The notes beneath the pieces were generated by a model. The model was not told the origin of the DNA. It did no database searches and was given only the letters and a program-made list of their open reading frames with translations. The position numbers were made by a program, and so were the translations under genes. Of a DNA stretch of 64,000 nt, positions 27,313 through 35,750 are shown piece by piece. This DNA comes from CBDCBA01 sp965214125 (GTDB lineage Bacteria; Planctomycetota; Phycisphaerae; Tepidisphaerales; Tepidisphaeraceae). The stretch lies in NCBI GenBank assembly GCA_965214125.1, contig CBDCBA010000016.1, forward strand, positions 62,001-126,000, in the 5' to 3' direction. Numbering within the stretch: position 1 is the stretch's first letter; every line of letters starts with the position of its first letter.

Positions 27313-28203
27313 ATGGGTCTCCTCGACAGCCTGCTCGCGCCCGTCCGCACGGCGGCGACTTCGGTCGGTCGGCTGGTCGGCCCGTCGCCATTCCCGCCGG
27401 ACGTGCGTTGGACATGGGCGAAAGCGGGCAAGGCCGGCAACGGCCTCGCGGGGCGCCGACGGATGATCCGCCAGTGCCTGCGCGATGGGGCATCGGGCGA
27501 TCCCTTTTACCGCATCGCCGGCCGCGACCACTACTTTCACCCGCACTTTGCCATCACCGACGAGGCGCAACTGCGCGAGGGCGTCGAATTGATTCTCCGC
27601 GAGGCCTACCTCGAGGCCGAGGACGAGCCGCCCGAGGTTCAGGCGCGGCCCGGCAATATCGTGCTCGACCTCGGCGGCAACATCGGCACGCGGGCGATGC
27701 AGTTCGCCCACGCGGTGCGGCCCGGCGGGCGCGTCTACGCCTTCGAGCCGGTTATTTACGCCGCCCTCGAAAAGAACGCCAACGCCAACGTCCTTGCCGA
27801 CGCCATCACGGTCGAACGCCTCGCCGTAGGCGACACGCCGGGGGCGTTGACGTTCGCGGTGCGCAACAACTGCATCGACTCCCGCATCGGCTCCGACCGC
27901 GACGCCCGCGAAGACGCGATCGCCAACGTGGAGGCGGAGGTCGTGACGCTCGACGGCTGGTCCGAGCGGCGGAACGTCGATCGCGTGGACTTGATCAAGA
28001 TCGACATCGAAGGGGCCGAAGAAATGGCCCTGCGCGGCGGCGAACAGCTCATCCGCCAGCACCGGCCACGGCTGACGATCAGCAGCTACCACACGGACCC
28101 CGCCGGCGACAAGCAGCACCCAAAGCTCGTCGCGCTGCTGAAGGATTGGGGCTATCACGTCGTCGAGCGCGAGCAGCACCACATCTTCGCGTGGTTGCGC
28201 TGA
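27313..28203 (+). CDS. FkbM family S-adenosylmethionine methyltransferase
   Basis: The 296-residue product has the SAM-binding motif VLDLGGNIGTRAMQFA at about residues 117-132, VYAFEPVIYAALEKN (acidic end of motif II), and the FkbM core DLIKIDIEGAEEMALRGG. FkbM enzymes O-methylate sugars, polyketides or peptidoglycan-like substrates. The first 100 residues are family-variable and positively charged. Only 10 nt separate it from the SMP-30 gene, so the two are probably cotranscribed. The acceptor cannot be inferred. Confidence 0.88.
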   Translation: MGLLDSLLAPVRTAATSVGRLVGPSPFPPDVRWTWAKAGKAGNGLAGRRRMIRQCLRDGASGDPFYRIAGRDHYFHPHFAITDEAQLREGVELILREAYLEAEDEPPEVQARPGNIVLDLGGNIGTRAMQFAHAVRPGGRVYAFEPVIYAALEKNANANVLADAITVERLAVGDTPGALTFAVRNNCIDSRIGSDRDAREDAIANVEAEVVTLDGWSERRNVDRVDLIKIDIEGAEEMALRGGEQLIRQHRPRLTISSYHTDPAGDKQHPKLVALLKDWGYHVVEREQHHIFAWLR

Positions 28204-28230
28204 GGACGCTGTGCTCTTCCTCCTGTTTCG

Positions 28231-28315
28231 CCCGACGCCGGAGCGGAAGCTCCGGGTTCAGCGGTTCCGGGTTCATCGCGACGGTGTGACCCGGAGCTTC
28301 CGCTCCGGCGTCGGG
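28231..28315. repeat. Palindromic doublet between converging genes
   Basis: Arms 28231-28258 and 28288-28315 match at 27 of 28 positions in inverse orientation (start CCCGACGCCGGAGCGG), and each holds a GGAGC...GCTCC self-hairpin. No GTAG foot. It lies in the gap between FkbM and the hydroxyacid dehydrogenase, both ending here, so it may also terminate transcription. Confidence 0.8.
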
Positions 28316-28332
28316 AGCCGGCGCTGTCGGTT

Positions 28333-29259
28333 CTACAGCATAACCTGATCTCGCAACGGCTTTCCGCGCTCGAAGCGGCGCAGGTTGGCGAGGAAGTGAC
28401 GAACGAGTACGGTTTGCTCGTCGTGCATGCCGCCGGCGGTGTGGGGGGTGATGTGGCAGTTCGGCGTCGTCCAAAGCGGGTCGCCCGGCGGCAGCGGTTC
28501 GGGGTCGGTGACGTCGAGCCACGCGGCGGAGAGGTGGCCGCTGGCGAGGGCGTCGCGGAGGTCGGCGGAGAGGGTCGTCGAGCCGCGGCCGATGGAGAGG
28601 TAGACCGTGCCCGGCCGCATCTGGGCGAACCGGGCGGCGTCGAAGTAGCCGTCGCGGCCGGGACCGGCGGGGAGGATGTTCACCACGGCGTCGCTCTCGC
28701 CGAGCAGCCTGACGACGGCCGCCTCGTCGGTGGCGGACACCATCTCGCACGGCGCGTCGCCCGTTGGTGTTCGCCGCACGCCGATGACCCGAACGCCGAA
28801 CGGCCCGAGCAACTCGACCAGCCGCCGGGCGATGGCGCCAAAGCCGAAGAGGGCGACGGTCGTACCGCGATCGAGCAGCCGTGACGCGGAGCGGATGACG
28901 TTGCCGTTCCACTGCCGCTGGCGTTGCGCCTCGGCGGCCATCGGCAGGACGCGGCGGTCGGCAAGGAGCATCGCCAGCGCGTGCTGCGCGCACGGTTCGT
29001 CGAAGACGCCGCTGGCGTTGGTGACGATCAGACCGCGCTCGCGGACGGCCGCACGTAGGTCGTCGCGCTCGTAACGGTTGAAGCCCGCGCTGCTGATGGC
29101 GAGCCAGCGCAGTGACGCTGCGCGGGCGACGATCTCCGGGTCCGGCTGGCCGAACGCGACGTCGGCGGTCGGCAGGTCGGCATTGTCGTGGAGCAGGTCG
29201 TGATTCGCGAAGTCGCTTAGGAGCGTTTGCGGGATCGTCTCGTTCGTGAAGATTCGCAC
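28333..29259 (-). CDS. D-2-hydroxyacid dehydrogenase family protein
   Basis: NAD(P)-dependent oxidoreductase of the D-2-hydroxyacid family. The 308-residue product has VALFGFGAIARRLVELL, a nucleotide-binding loop in which the third Gly is Ala, the catalytic Arg/His context LSIGRGSTTLSADLRDAL, and ITPHTAGGM with the catalytic His. The N-terminal substrate domain is short and divergent. The substrate cannot be stated; nearest relatives act on glyoxylate, hydroxypyruvate or related acids. The kinase gene lies 25 bp upstream on the same strand and may be cotranscribed. Confidence 0.85.
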   Translation of the reverse strand: MRIFTNETIPQTLLSDFANHDLLHDNADLPTADVAFGQPDPEIVARAASLRWLAISSAGFNRYERDDLRAAVRERGLIVTNASGVFDEPCAQHALAMLLADRRVLPMAAEAQRQRQWNGNVIRSASRLLDRGTTVALFGFGAIARRLVELLGPFGVRVIGVRRTPTGDAPCEMVSATDEAAVVRLLGESDAVVNILPAGPGRDGYFDAARFAQMRPGTVYLSIGRGSTTLSADLRDALASGHLSAAWLDVTDPEPLPPGDPLWTTPNCHITPHTAGGMHDEQTVLVRHFLANLRRFERGKPLRDQVML

Positions 29260-29284
29260 GCCCCCGACCTTAGCGCAAGTCGCG

Positions 29285-30733
29285 CTACCCGATCAGGACG
29301 ACCGCGAGGACGGCGTTCACGACCACGCTCGCGACGGCGACGATGAGCGTGACGAGGAAGGCCGGCTGCTCCCAGAGGCGGCCGCCGGGGTCGTAGTCGA
29401 CCGTGTGCTGGTTGCCGTGCGCCGCCTGCTCCATCTGGGCGAGGGTGCCGAAGTCGATCGCGCGGCGGGCGTACCGCGGGGGCTCGCCGGCGGCCACGAG
29501 CTTCAGGTCCTCGAGCATCTGCTCAGCCGTCTGGTAGCGCTCTTCGCGGCTCTTGGCCATCGAGTATTCAATTACTTCGCTGATGCCGGCGCCAAGGGCG
29601 ACGTTGAGGTGGTCGGGCGGGACGAGGGCGTCCTTCAGGTGCTTGTGCATCACCGCCGACGGGTTGTCCCCCTCGAACGGCGGGCGGCCGACGACCATGT
29701 GGTAGAGCGTGGCGCCCAGGCTGTAGATGTCGGCGCGGTGGTCGATGCTGATCTCGCCGCGAATTTGCTCGGGGCTGATGTAGTAGGGCGTGCCGTAGGC
29801 CTTACCCGCCTCCCCCTCGGCGGCCTGCTTGTCGCTCAGGTCGCGCGCCAGGCCCAGGTCGGTGAGCTTGGCGGTGCCCTGCGGGGTGAGGATGATGTTC
29901 TTGGGCTTGACGTCGCGGTGGATCAGCCCGCGGCTGTGCGCGTGGGCCAGGGCGTCGGCCATCTGGATCGAAACGTCGAGCGCCTCGGCCTCGCTGAAGT
30001 TACGCCCCTCGCCGACCGGCGGGGGCTGCATGATGTCGTACAGCGTGCGCCCCTCGATGTACTCCATCGTAAAGTAGTGCCGCCCGTCGGGCGTCTCGCC
30101 GACATCGATCGCCTGCACGATGTTGTTGTGGCTCAACCGGGCGGCGGCCTGACCCTCCTTGTAGAAGCGGTCGACGAACTCGATGTCCGCGCTGCTGCGC
30201 GCCGGCAGAATCTTGACGGCCACCACGCGGTCGAGTGAAAGCTGCCGCGCCTTGTAGACCGTGGCCATCGCCCCCTTGCCGATGCGGCCCATCAGGTCGT
30301 AGCCCGGCAGCCGACCGGCCGTGCGCTGCTCGATCCGCCGGCGGATGCGCTGAGCCTGATCTTCGGTCAGGTACTCGCGGGCGACGAGCACGTCGGTCAG
30401 GGTGCGGGCGTTGGGGTCGCTCTCGTTGCTTTGGTCCTTGAGGGTGTCGCGGCAATCTTTGAGCTCCTCGGGCGTGACGAGGCCGAGCTCGAGGACGGCC
30501 TTGCCGACCTCGGTGTCGGTCTTCTTCAGGCCGAACGTATCGCTGCCGCCGCGGGAGGCGTTTTTGCCGGTGGTGGAACTGCCCGTTTTTCCCGCGCCGG
30601 GCTCGGAGTCCGCCAGCGAGAGCAGCGGCCCATTCGCCGAGGCATTGCCCGATGCAGCGCCTGATGCACCACCCGACGCGGGTCCCGACGGGGGAGTCGT
30701 GGCTTGCGGGCGTGGTTGCGGGACTGCGGACAT
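29285..30733 (-). CDS. Hanks-type serine/threonine protein kinase with C-terminal membrane anchor
   Basis: From ATG 30733 the product is 482 residues. The first 55 are Ser/Pro/Ala/Gly-rich. Residues about 70-135 (VGKAVLELGLVTPEELKD, LVAREYLTEDQAQRIRRRIE) resemble the MshEN-type domain often fused to planctomycete kinases. The kinase domain then shows GRIGKGAMATVYKA, VAVKIL (Lys), HRDVKPKN and DLGLARDL (DLG in place of DFG). It ends in one membrane helix (FLVTLIVAVASVVVNAVLAVV). All catalytic residues are present. The target is unknown. Confidence 0.92.
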   Translation of the reverse strand: MSAVPQPRPQATTPPSGPASGGASGAASGNASANGPLLSLADSEPGAGKTGSSTTGKNASRGGSDTFGLKKTDTEVGKAVLELGLVTPEELKDCRDTLKDQSNESDPNARTLTDVLVAREYLTEDQAQRIRRRIEQRTAGRLPGYDLMGRIGKGAMATVYKARQLSLDRVVAVKILPARSSADIEFVDRFYKEGQAAARLSHNNIVQAIDVGETPDGRHYFTMEYIEGRTLYDIMQPPPVGEGRNFSEAEALDVSIQMADALAHAHSRGLIHRDVKPKNIILTPQGTAKLTDLGLARDLSDKQAAEGEAGKAYGTPYYISPEQIRGEISIDHRADIYSLGATLYHMVVGRPPFEGDNPSAVMHKHLKDALVPPDHLNVALGAGISEVIEYSMAKSREERYQTAEQMLEDLKLVAAGEPPRYARRAIDFGTLAQMEQAAHGNQHTVDYDPGGRLWEQPAFLVTLIVAVASVVVNAVLAVVLIG

Positions 30734-31013
30734 GGCGATGTGCGAACGGCCTGGCGTTCGGGCGTCTCGCGCGGCCGGGGCCAACGGTGGCCGGGGGCAG
30801 GCGACGCCTTGCTCAAGCTACGGTCGGTCTGCCCGTGGCGGATGCCGTTCGCGAGTGGCAAACGGGCGAGCAGGCAACCTTTTCGACCAACCCGGCTGCA
30901 ACCGACGGCCACCTGGCGCGTTCGACGGTTGACGCCACGACGACCCAGTGCCAGCCACACCTGCCCGCGGCGGAACACTCCGCCGCTGTCGGGGCCTGTG
31001 CGCTTCAAGGGGA

Positions 31014-31042
31014 ACGCTAAAACGCTACAGCGTCCATGTCAA
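31014..31042 (-). promoter_or_regulatory. Possible sigma-70-type promoter before the kinase
   Basis: On the minus strand, TTGACA (31042-31037) is followed after 17 nt by TAGCGT (31019-31014). The -35 is consensus and the spacing ideal; the -10 matches only 3 of 6. It would give a leader of about 270 nt to the kinase start. The interval 30734-31172 holds nothing else I can name. Confidence 0.4.
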
Positions 31043-31172
31043 GAATTCGCGGACGCTTCGCAACCCTGCCGCGTGGCGTTGCGGCGGAAATCGCGCTTGA
31101 TTTGCCGCCCCGGCCGCACAACCATACCGGCCCGCCCCACTCCCCACCCCACCGCGGGGCTGGGCGGACGAC

Positions 31173-31247
31173 GGTGGCCATAGCTCAGTTGGTTAGAGCG
31201 CGGGCTTGTGGTGCCTGAGGTCGCGGGTTCGAGTCCCGTTGGTCACC
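31173..31247 (+). tRNA. tRNA-His (anticodon GTG)
   Basis: A full cloverleaf. The acceptor stem is GTGGCCA / TGGTCAC with the extra 5' G at 31173 facing C73 that marks tRNA-His. The D arm is CATAGCTCAGTTGGTTAGAG, the anticodon loop CTTGTGGTG has GTG at 31208-31210, and the T loop is GGTTCGAGTCC. CCA is not encoded. Confidence 0.97.
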
Positions 31248-31258
31248 CGTTTGCCGGA

Positions 31259-31352
31259 AAGGATGAAGGCAGAAGGATGAAGGATGAACCCGAGTCGGGT
31301 TGATGCCCGCCTCTGCTTCGGGTTCATCCTTCATCCTTCTGCCTTCATCCTT
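31259..31352. repeat. Perfect 33-nt inverted-repeat element between tRNA-His and hisF
   Basis: Arms 31259-31291 and 31320-31352 are perfect inverse copies, built of GGATGAAGG and GGATGAA units, and flank a 28-nt spacer. Read on the plus strand, the right arm ends directly at or over the first codon of hisF. Confidence 0.9.
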
Positions 31353-32124
31353 GTTGCTCCGCCGCATCATCCCCTGCCTCGACTGCGATGCGGGGCGCGT
31401 CGTGAAGGGCGTGAACTTCAAGGGCATTCGCGACGTGGGCGACCCCGTCGAGATCGCCCGGCGGTACGAGGCGGACGGTGCCGACGAGTTGGTCTTCTAC
31501 GACATCACCGCCAGCCACGAGGGGCGGGGCATTATGGCCGACGTGGTGCGCGGGGTGTGCGACAGCGTCTTTATGCCCGTGACGGTCGGCGGGGGGATCC
31601 GCACGCTTGAGGATGCGACGCGGCTGATCCAGGCGGGGGCGGAGAAGGTGAGTCTCAACAGCGCCGCCGTCGCGAGGCCGGAGCTGATCGAGGAGGTCAG
31701 CCGCCGTTTCGGCCGGTGCGCCACGGTGCTCGGCCTCGACGCCAACCTCGTGCAGACGCCCGACGGCGAGCGGTGGCGCGTCTTCGTCGCGGGCGGCCGC
31801 AAGGACACGGGGCGCGACGTGATCGAGTGGGCGACGGAGGCCGTCGAGCGCGGGGCGGGGGAGATCGTCCTGAACTGCATGACCGCCGACGGCACGAAGG
31901 CGGGCTACGACCTGGCGATGACGCGGGCCGTCAGCGAGGCCGTGGGCGTCCCCGTCGTCGCCAGCGGCGGCGCGGGCGGGCCGGAGCATTTGTACGAGGT
32001 GCTGACCGCCGGCCGTGCCGACGCCGCCCTCGCGGCGAGCATCTTCCACTTCGGGACGCACCCGGTGCCGGCGGTGAAGCGCTACCTTCACGATCGTGGC
32101 GTGCCGGTGCGCGTGGTGGCGTGA
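31351..32124 (+). CDS. hisF: Imidazole glycerol phosphate synthase, cyclase subunit
   Basis: HisF converts PRFAR and ammonia from HisH to imidazole glycerol phosphate and AICAR in histidine synthesis. Barrel motifs are RRIIPCLD, KGVNFKGIRDVGDPVE, DITASHEGR, VTVGGGIRTLED, GLDAN (catalytic Asp) and VVASGGAGG. TTG 31351 gives the family's normal N-terminus and 257 residues. Upstream in-frame TTG 31300/ATG 31303 would add 17 residues (MPASASGSSFILLPSS...) encoded by the palindromic element. No Shine-Dalgarno precedes TTG 31351. No other his gene is in the window, but a tRNA-His lies just upstream. Confidence 0.93.
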   Translation: MLLRRIIPCLDCDAGRVVKGVNFKGIRDVGDPVEIARRYEADGADELVFYDITASHEGRGIMADVVRGVCDSVFMPVTVGGGIRTLEDATRLIQAGAEKVSLNSAAVARPELIEEVSRRFGRCATVLGLDANLVQTPDGERWRVFVAGGRKDTGRDVIEWATEAVERGAGEIVLNCMTADGTKAGYDLAMTRAVSEAVGVPVVASGGAGGPEHLYEVLTAGRADAALAASIFHFGTHPVPAVKRYLHDRGVPVRVVA

Positions 32125-32128
32125 GCGT

Positions 32129-32959
32129 CTACGCGAGGGCGTCCCGACCCTGCCCAACTTCGTCCATCAAGGCGGAAGCGGTCCAGTAGGTCGACAGCGT
32201 CGACCCGATGTAAAGCCCGACCGAACCACACAGCCCAGCCAGCAACCCCGCCGCCAGCGCTGCGGAACTGCTCCCGACACGGTCAACCAGACCCTCACTG
32301 AGAACAATGGCGCAGACGAGTAGGCCCATCTCGCTCCAGCAGCGCAGGTGACTCCAGGTCCGCAGCCATTCCGCGTCGGGACGACGCGTCGATGCTTCCA
32401 GCGTGCGAGCCATCGCGCGAAAGCTCAAGTGACGGCACGCGACGAGCGGCACCAAGAGTGCGAAACTGATGCGAACCGCGGGCGGAAGCGGCGACCACAC
32501 TCCGAAATGTGGGGAACATCCGAAGTACGCGAAGAAGGCACCGCTACCGACGATCGTTGCCGCAGCGGTCATTCCGCCGATCGACGCGTGGCGGACGGTG
32601 TCGCGGCGAATCCGCGCTCGATCCAGCTTGCGACTTGTCGTTGCCGCCAGAGTGGCCTGCGCGCAGAACAGCAGGGTGATTCCGGTCAGTTGCGCAACCC
32701 ACCACACGTCGCCGTCGCGAACGATGCAGGCACAGCACAGGAACAGCAGGCTTGCCACGCCAGTGAGGTCGCCCCACGTATGCAACCGCAACGTCCAGTG
32801 CAGCCAAACGAGGGTCGCCTTGCCGAGTGAGGCGATTGCATGTCGTGGAGACAGCCGCACTGGCCGGCCGCATTCGGGACAGGCGCCGCTTTCATCGTGG
32901 CCGCGCAGGTCGTACCCGCAGGCGTGGCAGGGGCGGGGGTGCTGGGAGGTGGCGGTCAC
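32129..32959 (-). CDS. Zinc-ribbon multi-pass membrane protein
   Basis: The 276-residue protein begins with a treble-clef-like zinc ribbon, CHACGYDLRGHDESGACPEC (residues 11-30), with all four Cys present. Several membrane helices follow (about six; e.g. VASLLFLCCACIV, LTGITLLFCAQATLA). Two other proteins in this window share this CGYDLxG...CPECGR motif (35751, 46377), so it is a recurring planctomycete architecture with no assigned function. It overlaps the upstream membrane-protein gene by 4 nt (ATGA), so the two are probably coupled. It ends 4 bp from the hisF stop. Confidence 0.65.
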   Translation of the reverse strand: MTATSQHPRPCHACGYDLRGHDESGACPECGRPVRLSPRHAIASLGKATLVWLHWTLRLHTWGDLTGVASLLFLCCACIVRDGDVWWVAQLTGITLLFCAQATLAATTSRKLDRARIRRDTVRHASIGGMTAAATIVGSGAFFAYFGCSPHFGVWSPLPPAVRISFALLVPLVACRHLSFRAMARTLEASTRRPDAEWLRTWSHLRCWSEMGLLVCAIVLSEGLVDRVGSSSAALAAGLLAGLCGSVGLYIGSTLSTYWTASALMDEVGQGRDALA

Positions 32960-33411
32960 GTCTGCGCGTCCTCGGCCGACCCGTTCGTAATGGCCTCCTT
33001 CGCCCCCGCCAACGCGGTCAGGCAGCCGACGGCGTCGAGCAGGTACGAAAGGACGACGAGCGACAACGCGGCGATCACCAGTGCCACCGCGAATGCCAGC
33101 GCCTCAGCGGATTGCGACGCGACACCGCTGATGAGTGGCACGATTACCGCGATCATCAAGAGAACCGCGATCACGAACAAAGCTTTAGCGACGGCGGGCA
33201 ACGAGTTTCCGGCGCGTAGGGTACGCACGCCCCACAGAACCGGCGATGCCGCGTCGCCGCCCGCACCGATGTCTCGCGGGGCCGCGGCATCGACGGTCAA
33301 GTTGTACCGCTCCGACGCCGCCTGCACCGCGGCCGTGTGGGTCGCCTCGAAGACGACCCGCACCTGCCGCTCGCCCGTCTCCCGGTTCGTTCCCGTGACT
33401 TCCCATCGCAT
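32956..33411 (-). CDS. Small membrane protein of unknown function
   Basis: The 151-residue protein has a hydrophilic first half, MRWEVTGTNRETGERQVRVV, with an ATHTAAVQAASERYNLTV segment resembling a small nucleic-acid- or peptide-binding domain, and two membrane helices (about residues 75-97 and 105-130). I recognise no family. Its stop overlaps the start of the zinc-ribbon membrane protein by 4 nt. Two palindromic repeats occupy the 238 bp upstream of its start, leaving little room for a normal promoter. Confidence 0.6.
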   Translation of the reverse strand: MRWEVTGTNRETGERQVRVVFEATHTAAVQAASERYNLTVDAAAPRDIGAGGDAASPVLWGVRTLRAGNSLPAVAKALFVIAVLLMIAVIVPLISGVASQSAEALAFAVALVIAALSLVVLSYLLDAVGCLTALAGAKEAITNGSAEDAQT

Positions 33412-33432
33412 CAGCGCAAGTTACCGGTTTCC

Positions 33433-33501
33433 ATCGCTACGACCCAACGGGTTGCGGTCGCGACGCGAACGCCCGACCGCGACCGGTTGGGTCGCAGCTA
33501 T
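33433..33501. repeat. REP-like doublet, covarying GTAGC family
   Basis: Arms 33433-33460 and 33474-33501 match at 24 of 28 positions in inverse orientation. Read on the minus strand the element begins ATAGCTGCGACC, close to the GTAGCYGCG foot of copies at 13024, 46310 and 52704. It is followed 42 nt later by family 1 copy C. Confidence 0.75.
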
Positions 33502-33543
33502 TGGGACCTGTACGGAGCAAGCGTGTCCTCCTGCGAGTTTTCT

Positions 33544-33608
33544 TTAGCCGCCCCGCCTTGCGGGGCGCGTGCGTGGCCCCTGAGCGCCCCGCGAGGCGGG
33601 GCGGCTAA
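33544..33608. repeat. REP-like palindromic doublet, family 1 copy C
   Basis: Arms 33544-33568 and 33584-33608 match at 24 of 25 positions in inverse orientation, with a 15-nt spacer whose sequence differs from copies A and D. It lies 41 nt past the end of the glycoside-hydrolase-like gene. Confidence 0.85.
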
Positions 33609-33649
33609 GGAGAACTTGAACTTTCGAGCGCGTCCTCAGCAGACGGGAA

Positions 33650-35692
33650 CTATCGGTACTCCACCGTCACCAGCGCGTGGCAGGACATGCTCGGGATCGT
33701 GAAGCGCACGCGGCCGTCGGATTCGGTGTGTTCCAGCGTTTCGTTCGACAGCGGCAGCGTGACGGACTTCACCGGACGGTCGGTTTGCAGGGAGACGTCG
33801 ACGTTGCGCATCTCCGGCAAATCTTCGATAATCAGCGTGCGGCCGCGCTCGATCGGGCTGGCGTAGAGGAGGTGGAGCACGTCGCGGTTCTCGGTCGCCT
33901 GCCGCGTCAGGGCGACGCGGCCGACGCTGCCGAGGCCGCTCACCTGCACGGTCGGCTCGACGCCCAGCACCTTCAGCGCCGCCTCGAACAAGTTGCGGTG
34001 GGCGCGGGCGCCGTGGGCGAGGTACATGCCGCCGATTGGGCTGGCGATCAGGACGACGTTGCCCTGCTTCATCGCCGCCGCGTGCTTGGCGGGGGAGTCG
34101 CCGTAGGGCGTGTTCTGGTGGCTCGTGTAGTGGCTGGGCGTGCGGTCGAAGAGAGGCTCGTAGACCTCGGCCAGCACCTCGGCCGATGTGGGCGTGTAGC
34201 GCGGCGTCGGCTCGTAGTTGCGGACCGGGCCGTTGGGCAGGTCGCCGACGAGGCCGCGCAGGGTGTCGCCGGCGAGCGTGTAATCCATGCGGAAGTTCGC
34301 CTCGCCCTTGTACTCGGCCCCGATGTCGAGCGCGAGCGTGTCGTCCTCGAGCAACGCCGACTCGCCCAGCACAAGCAGCTTGCCACCGCCGTCGACAAAA
34401 CCCTTCACCGCTTGCGCCGACTCGGCCGTCAGCGTCTTGTTGCCGGTGAGAACGAGAAGGTCGAAGCCCGACAGGTCGCCATCTAAATGGGCGGCGCGGT
34501 ACTCGATTTGGTTCTCCATCAGCATCTGGCAGACGCCCTCGTCGTGCGGCGAGGAACTCGTACCGTGGACCGCCTTGTTGCTCGGCCGACCGCTGAAGAC
34601 CACGCCCACGTTCGCCCGCGGGGTGGCGTCGACGGCGTAGGGCTCGAGCGTCTCGACGTAGGCCATCGCGTGGCCCATGTTGTCGTAGGTCTGCGGGTCG
34701 AGCACACCGCTGGGCGGAAGCTGATCGCCAAAGTTGCAGCGGGCGCCGAAGGCGACCATCGAGGCGGCCTCGTACTTCATGGCGTCGCGGTGCTTGTACC
34801 CGCCGAACTCGCCCCAGGCCGTGTGGAACTTGCCGCTCATGGCGATGATCGGCTTGCCGTGGCTCTCGAAGTAGCGCGCCCGCGGCGGGAGCTTGTCGTA
34901 GCCGCCCCAGACCGTTGGCAAGTCTTCGAGCTCGTAGTGCGACTGCTGGTCGAGGATCTTGCGCGGCGTGGTCACGTGCACCAAACCGTTGAAGAACATG
35001 GTGCCCTTGGGATTGGCCTTGTCGAGCAGGTCGTTGCAGACCTGCATGAACGAGGCCCACTTGTCGACGCAGTAGTCGGCGGCTTGGTCGTCATCCTGGG
35101 GGTCGAGGTCCTGCTCTTTCATGCCGGCGACGCAGCGGGGGCACCAGCAGGTCTCGATGTTGCAGATGTCGTACCACAGGCCGTCGATCGGGTAGCGATC
35201 GAGCAGTTCCTGGGTTTGCCGCAGCATCAGGTCGCGGTAGTCGCCGCTGGGGCAGAGGAAGTTCCACGTCCCTTCGGGCATCGGGCCGTCGGGGCCGATC
35301 TTGGCGAGCTTCTCAATGGCGTTCGGGCGGTTCCAGTGGGGCTGGCCGTCCTTGGTGAGCACGGACCAGTCGGGGTTGTCCTGGATGTCGTTGCTGCTCC
35401 AGCCGACGGTGTAGTAGACCGGGCAGCGGATACCGCGTGCGTGGCAGGCCCGAATCTGCTCGCCGAGCAGGTCGAGGCCGGGCTTGAGGTTCGGGTGCGG
35501 CCGGCCGACCTCGGTCGGGTAGTAGCTCCACGAGTGGTGGCACTTGGCGAAGAGGTTGATCGCGTTCACCTTCGCGCGGGCGAGGGTGTCGGCAAAGCGA
35601 TCGGCATCGAAGTCGCAGCCGACCTCCGGCACGGCCTCGCCGGTGTGGAAGTCGAGGTGAACCTGTCGCCAAGGGTGGGAGTCGCGGGGCAT
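33650..35692 (-). CDS. GH29-like/beta-galactosidase-trimerisation glycoside hydrolase-like protein
   Basis: The 680-residue protein starts at ATG 35692 (MPRDSHPWRQVHLDFHTGE), a typical N-terminus of cytoplasmic glycosidase-like proteins. The first 350 residues form a TIM barrel with AINLFAKCHHSWSYYP, the likely catalytic-strand region DGLWYDICNIETCWCPRC, and MFFNGL. Residues about 360-560 resemble the glutamine-amidotransferase-like beta-galactosidase trimerisation domain (DLLVLTGNKTLTAESAQAVKGFV, GKLLVLGESA), and the C-terminus is a beta-sandwich. Alpha-fucosidase or beta-galactosidase activity is possible. No signal peptide is seen, so it acts in the cytoplasm if active. Confidence 0.75.
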   Translation of the reverse strand: MPRDSHPWRQVHLDFHTGEAVPEVGCDFDADRFADTLARAKVNAINLFAKCHHSWSYYPTEVGRPHPNLKPGLDLLGEQIRACHARGIRCPVYYTVGWSSNDIQDNPDWSVLTKDGQPHWNRPNAIEKLAKIGPDGPMPEGTWNFLCPSGDYRDLMLRQTQELLDRYPIDGLWYDICNIETCWCPRCVAGMKEQDLDPQDDDQAADYCVDKWASFMQVCNDLLDKANPKGTMFFNGLVHVTTPRKILDQQSHYELEDLPTVWGGYDKLPPRARYFESHGKPIIAMSGKFHTAWGEFGGYKHRDAMKYEAASMVAFGARCNFGDQLPPSGVLDPQTYDNMGHAMAYVETLEPYAVDATPRANVGVVFSGRPSNKAVHGTSSSPHDEGVCQMLMENQIEYRAAHLDGDLSGFDLLVLTGNKTLTAESAQAVKGFVDGGGKLLVLGESALLEDDTLALDIGAEYKGEANFRMDYTLAGDTLRGLVGDLPNGPVRNYEPTPRYTPTSAEVLAEVYEPLFDRTPSHYTSHQNTPYGDSPAKHAAAMKQGNVVLIASPIGGMYLAHGARAHRNLFEAALKVLGVEPTVQVSGLGSVGRVALTRQATENRDVLHLLYASPIERGRTLIIEDLPEMRNVDVSLQTDRPVKSVTLPLSNETLEHTESDGRVRFTIPSMSCHALVTVEYR

Positions 35693-35750
35693 GGCCGGGA
35701 GGATAGTGGCCAATCCCGCGGCCGTCACCCCAATCGGCAGCGCTTGCGAA

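Noticed and set aside
31284..31610. Open frame through the palindromic element and hisF region in another frame
   Set aside because: It shifts out of the hisF frame and encodes Arg/Gly-rich sequence with no homology pattern; it is created by repeats in the element.
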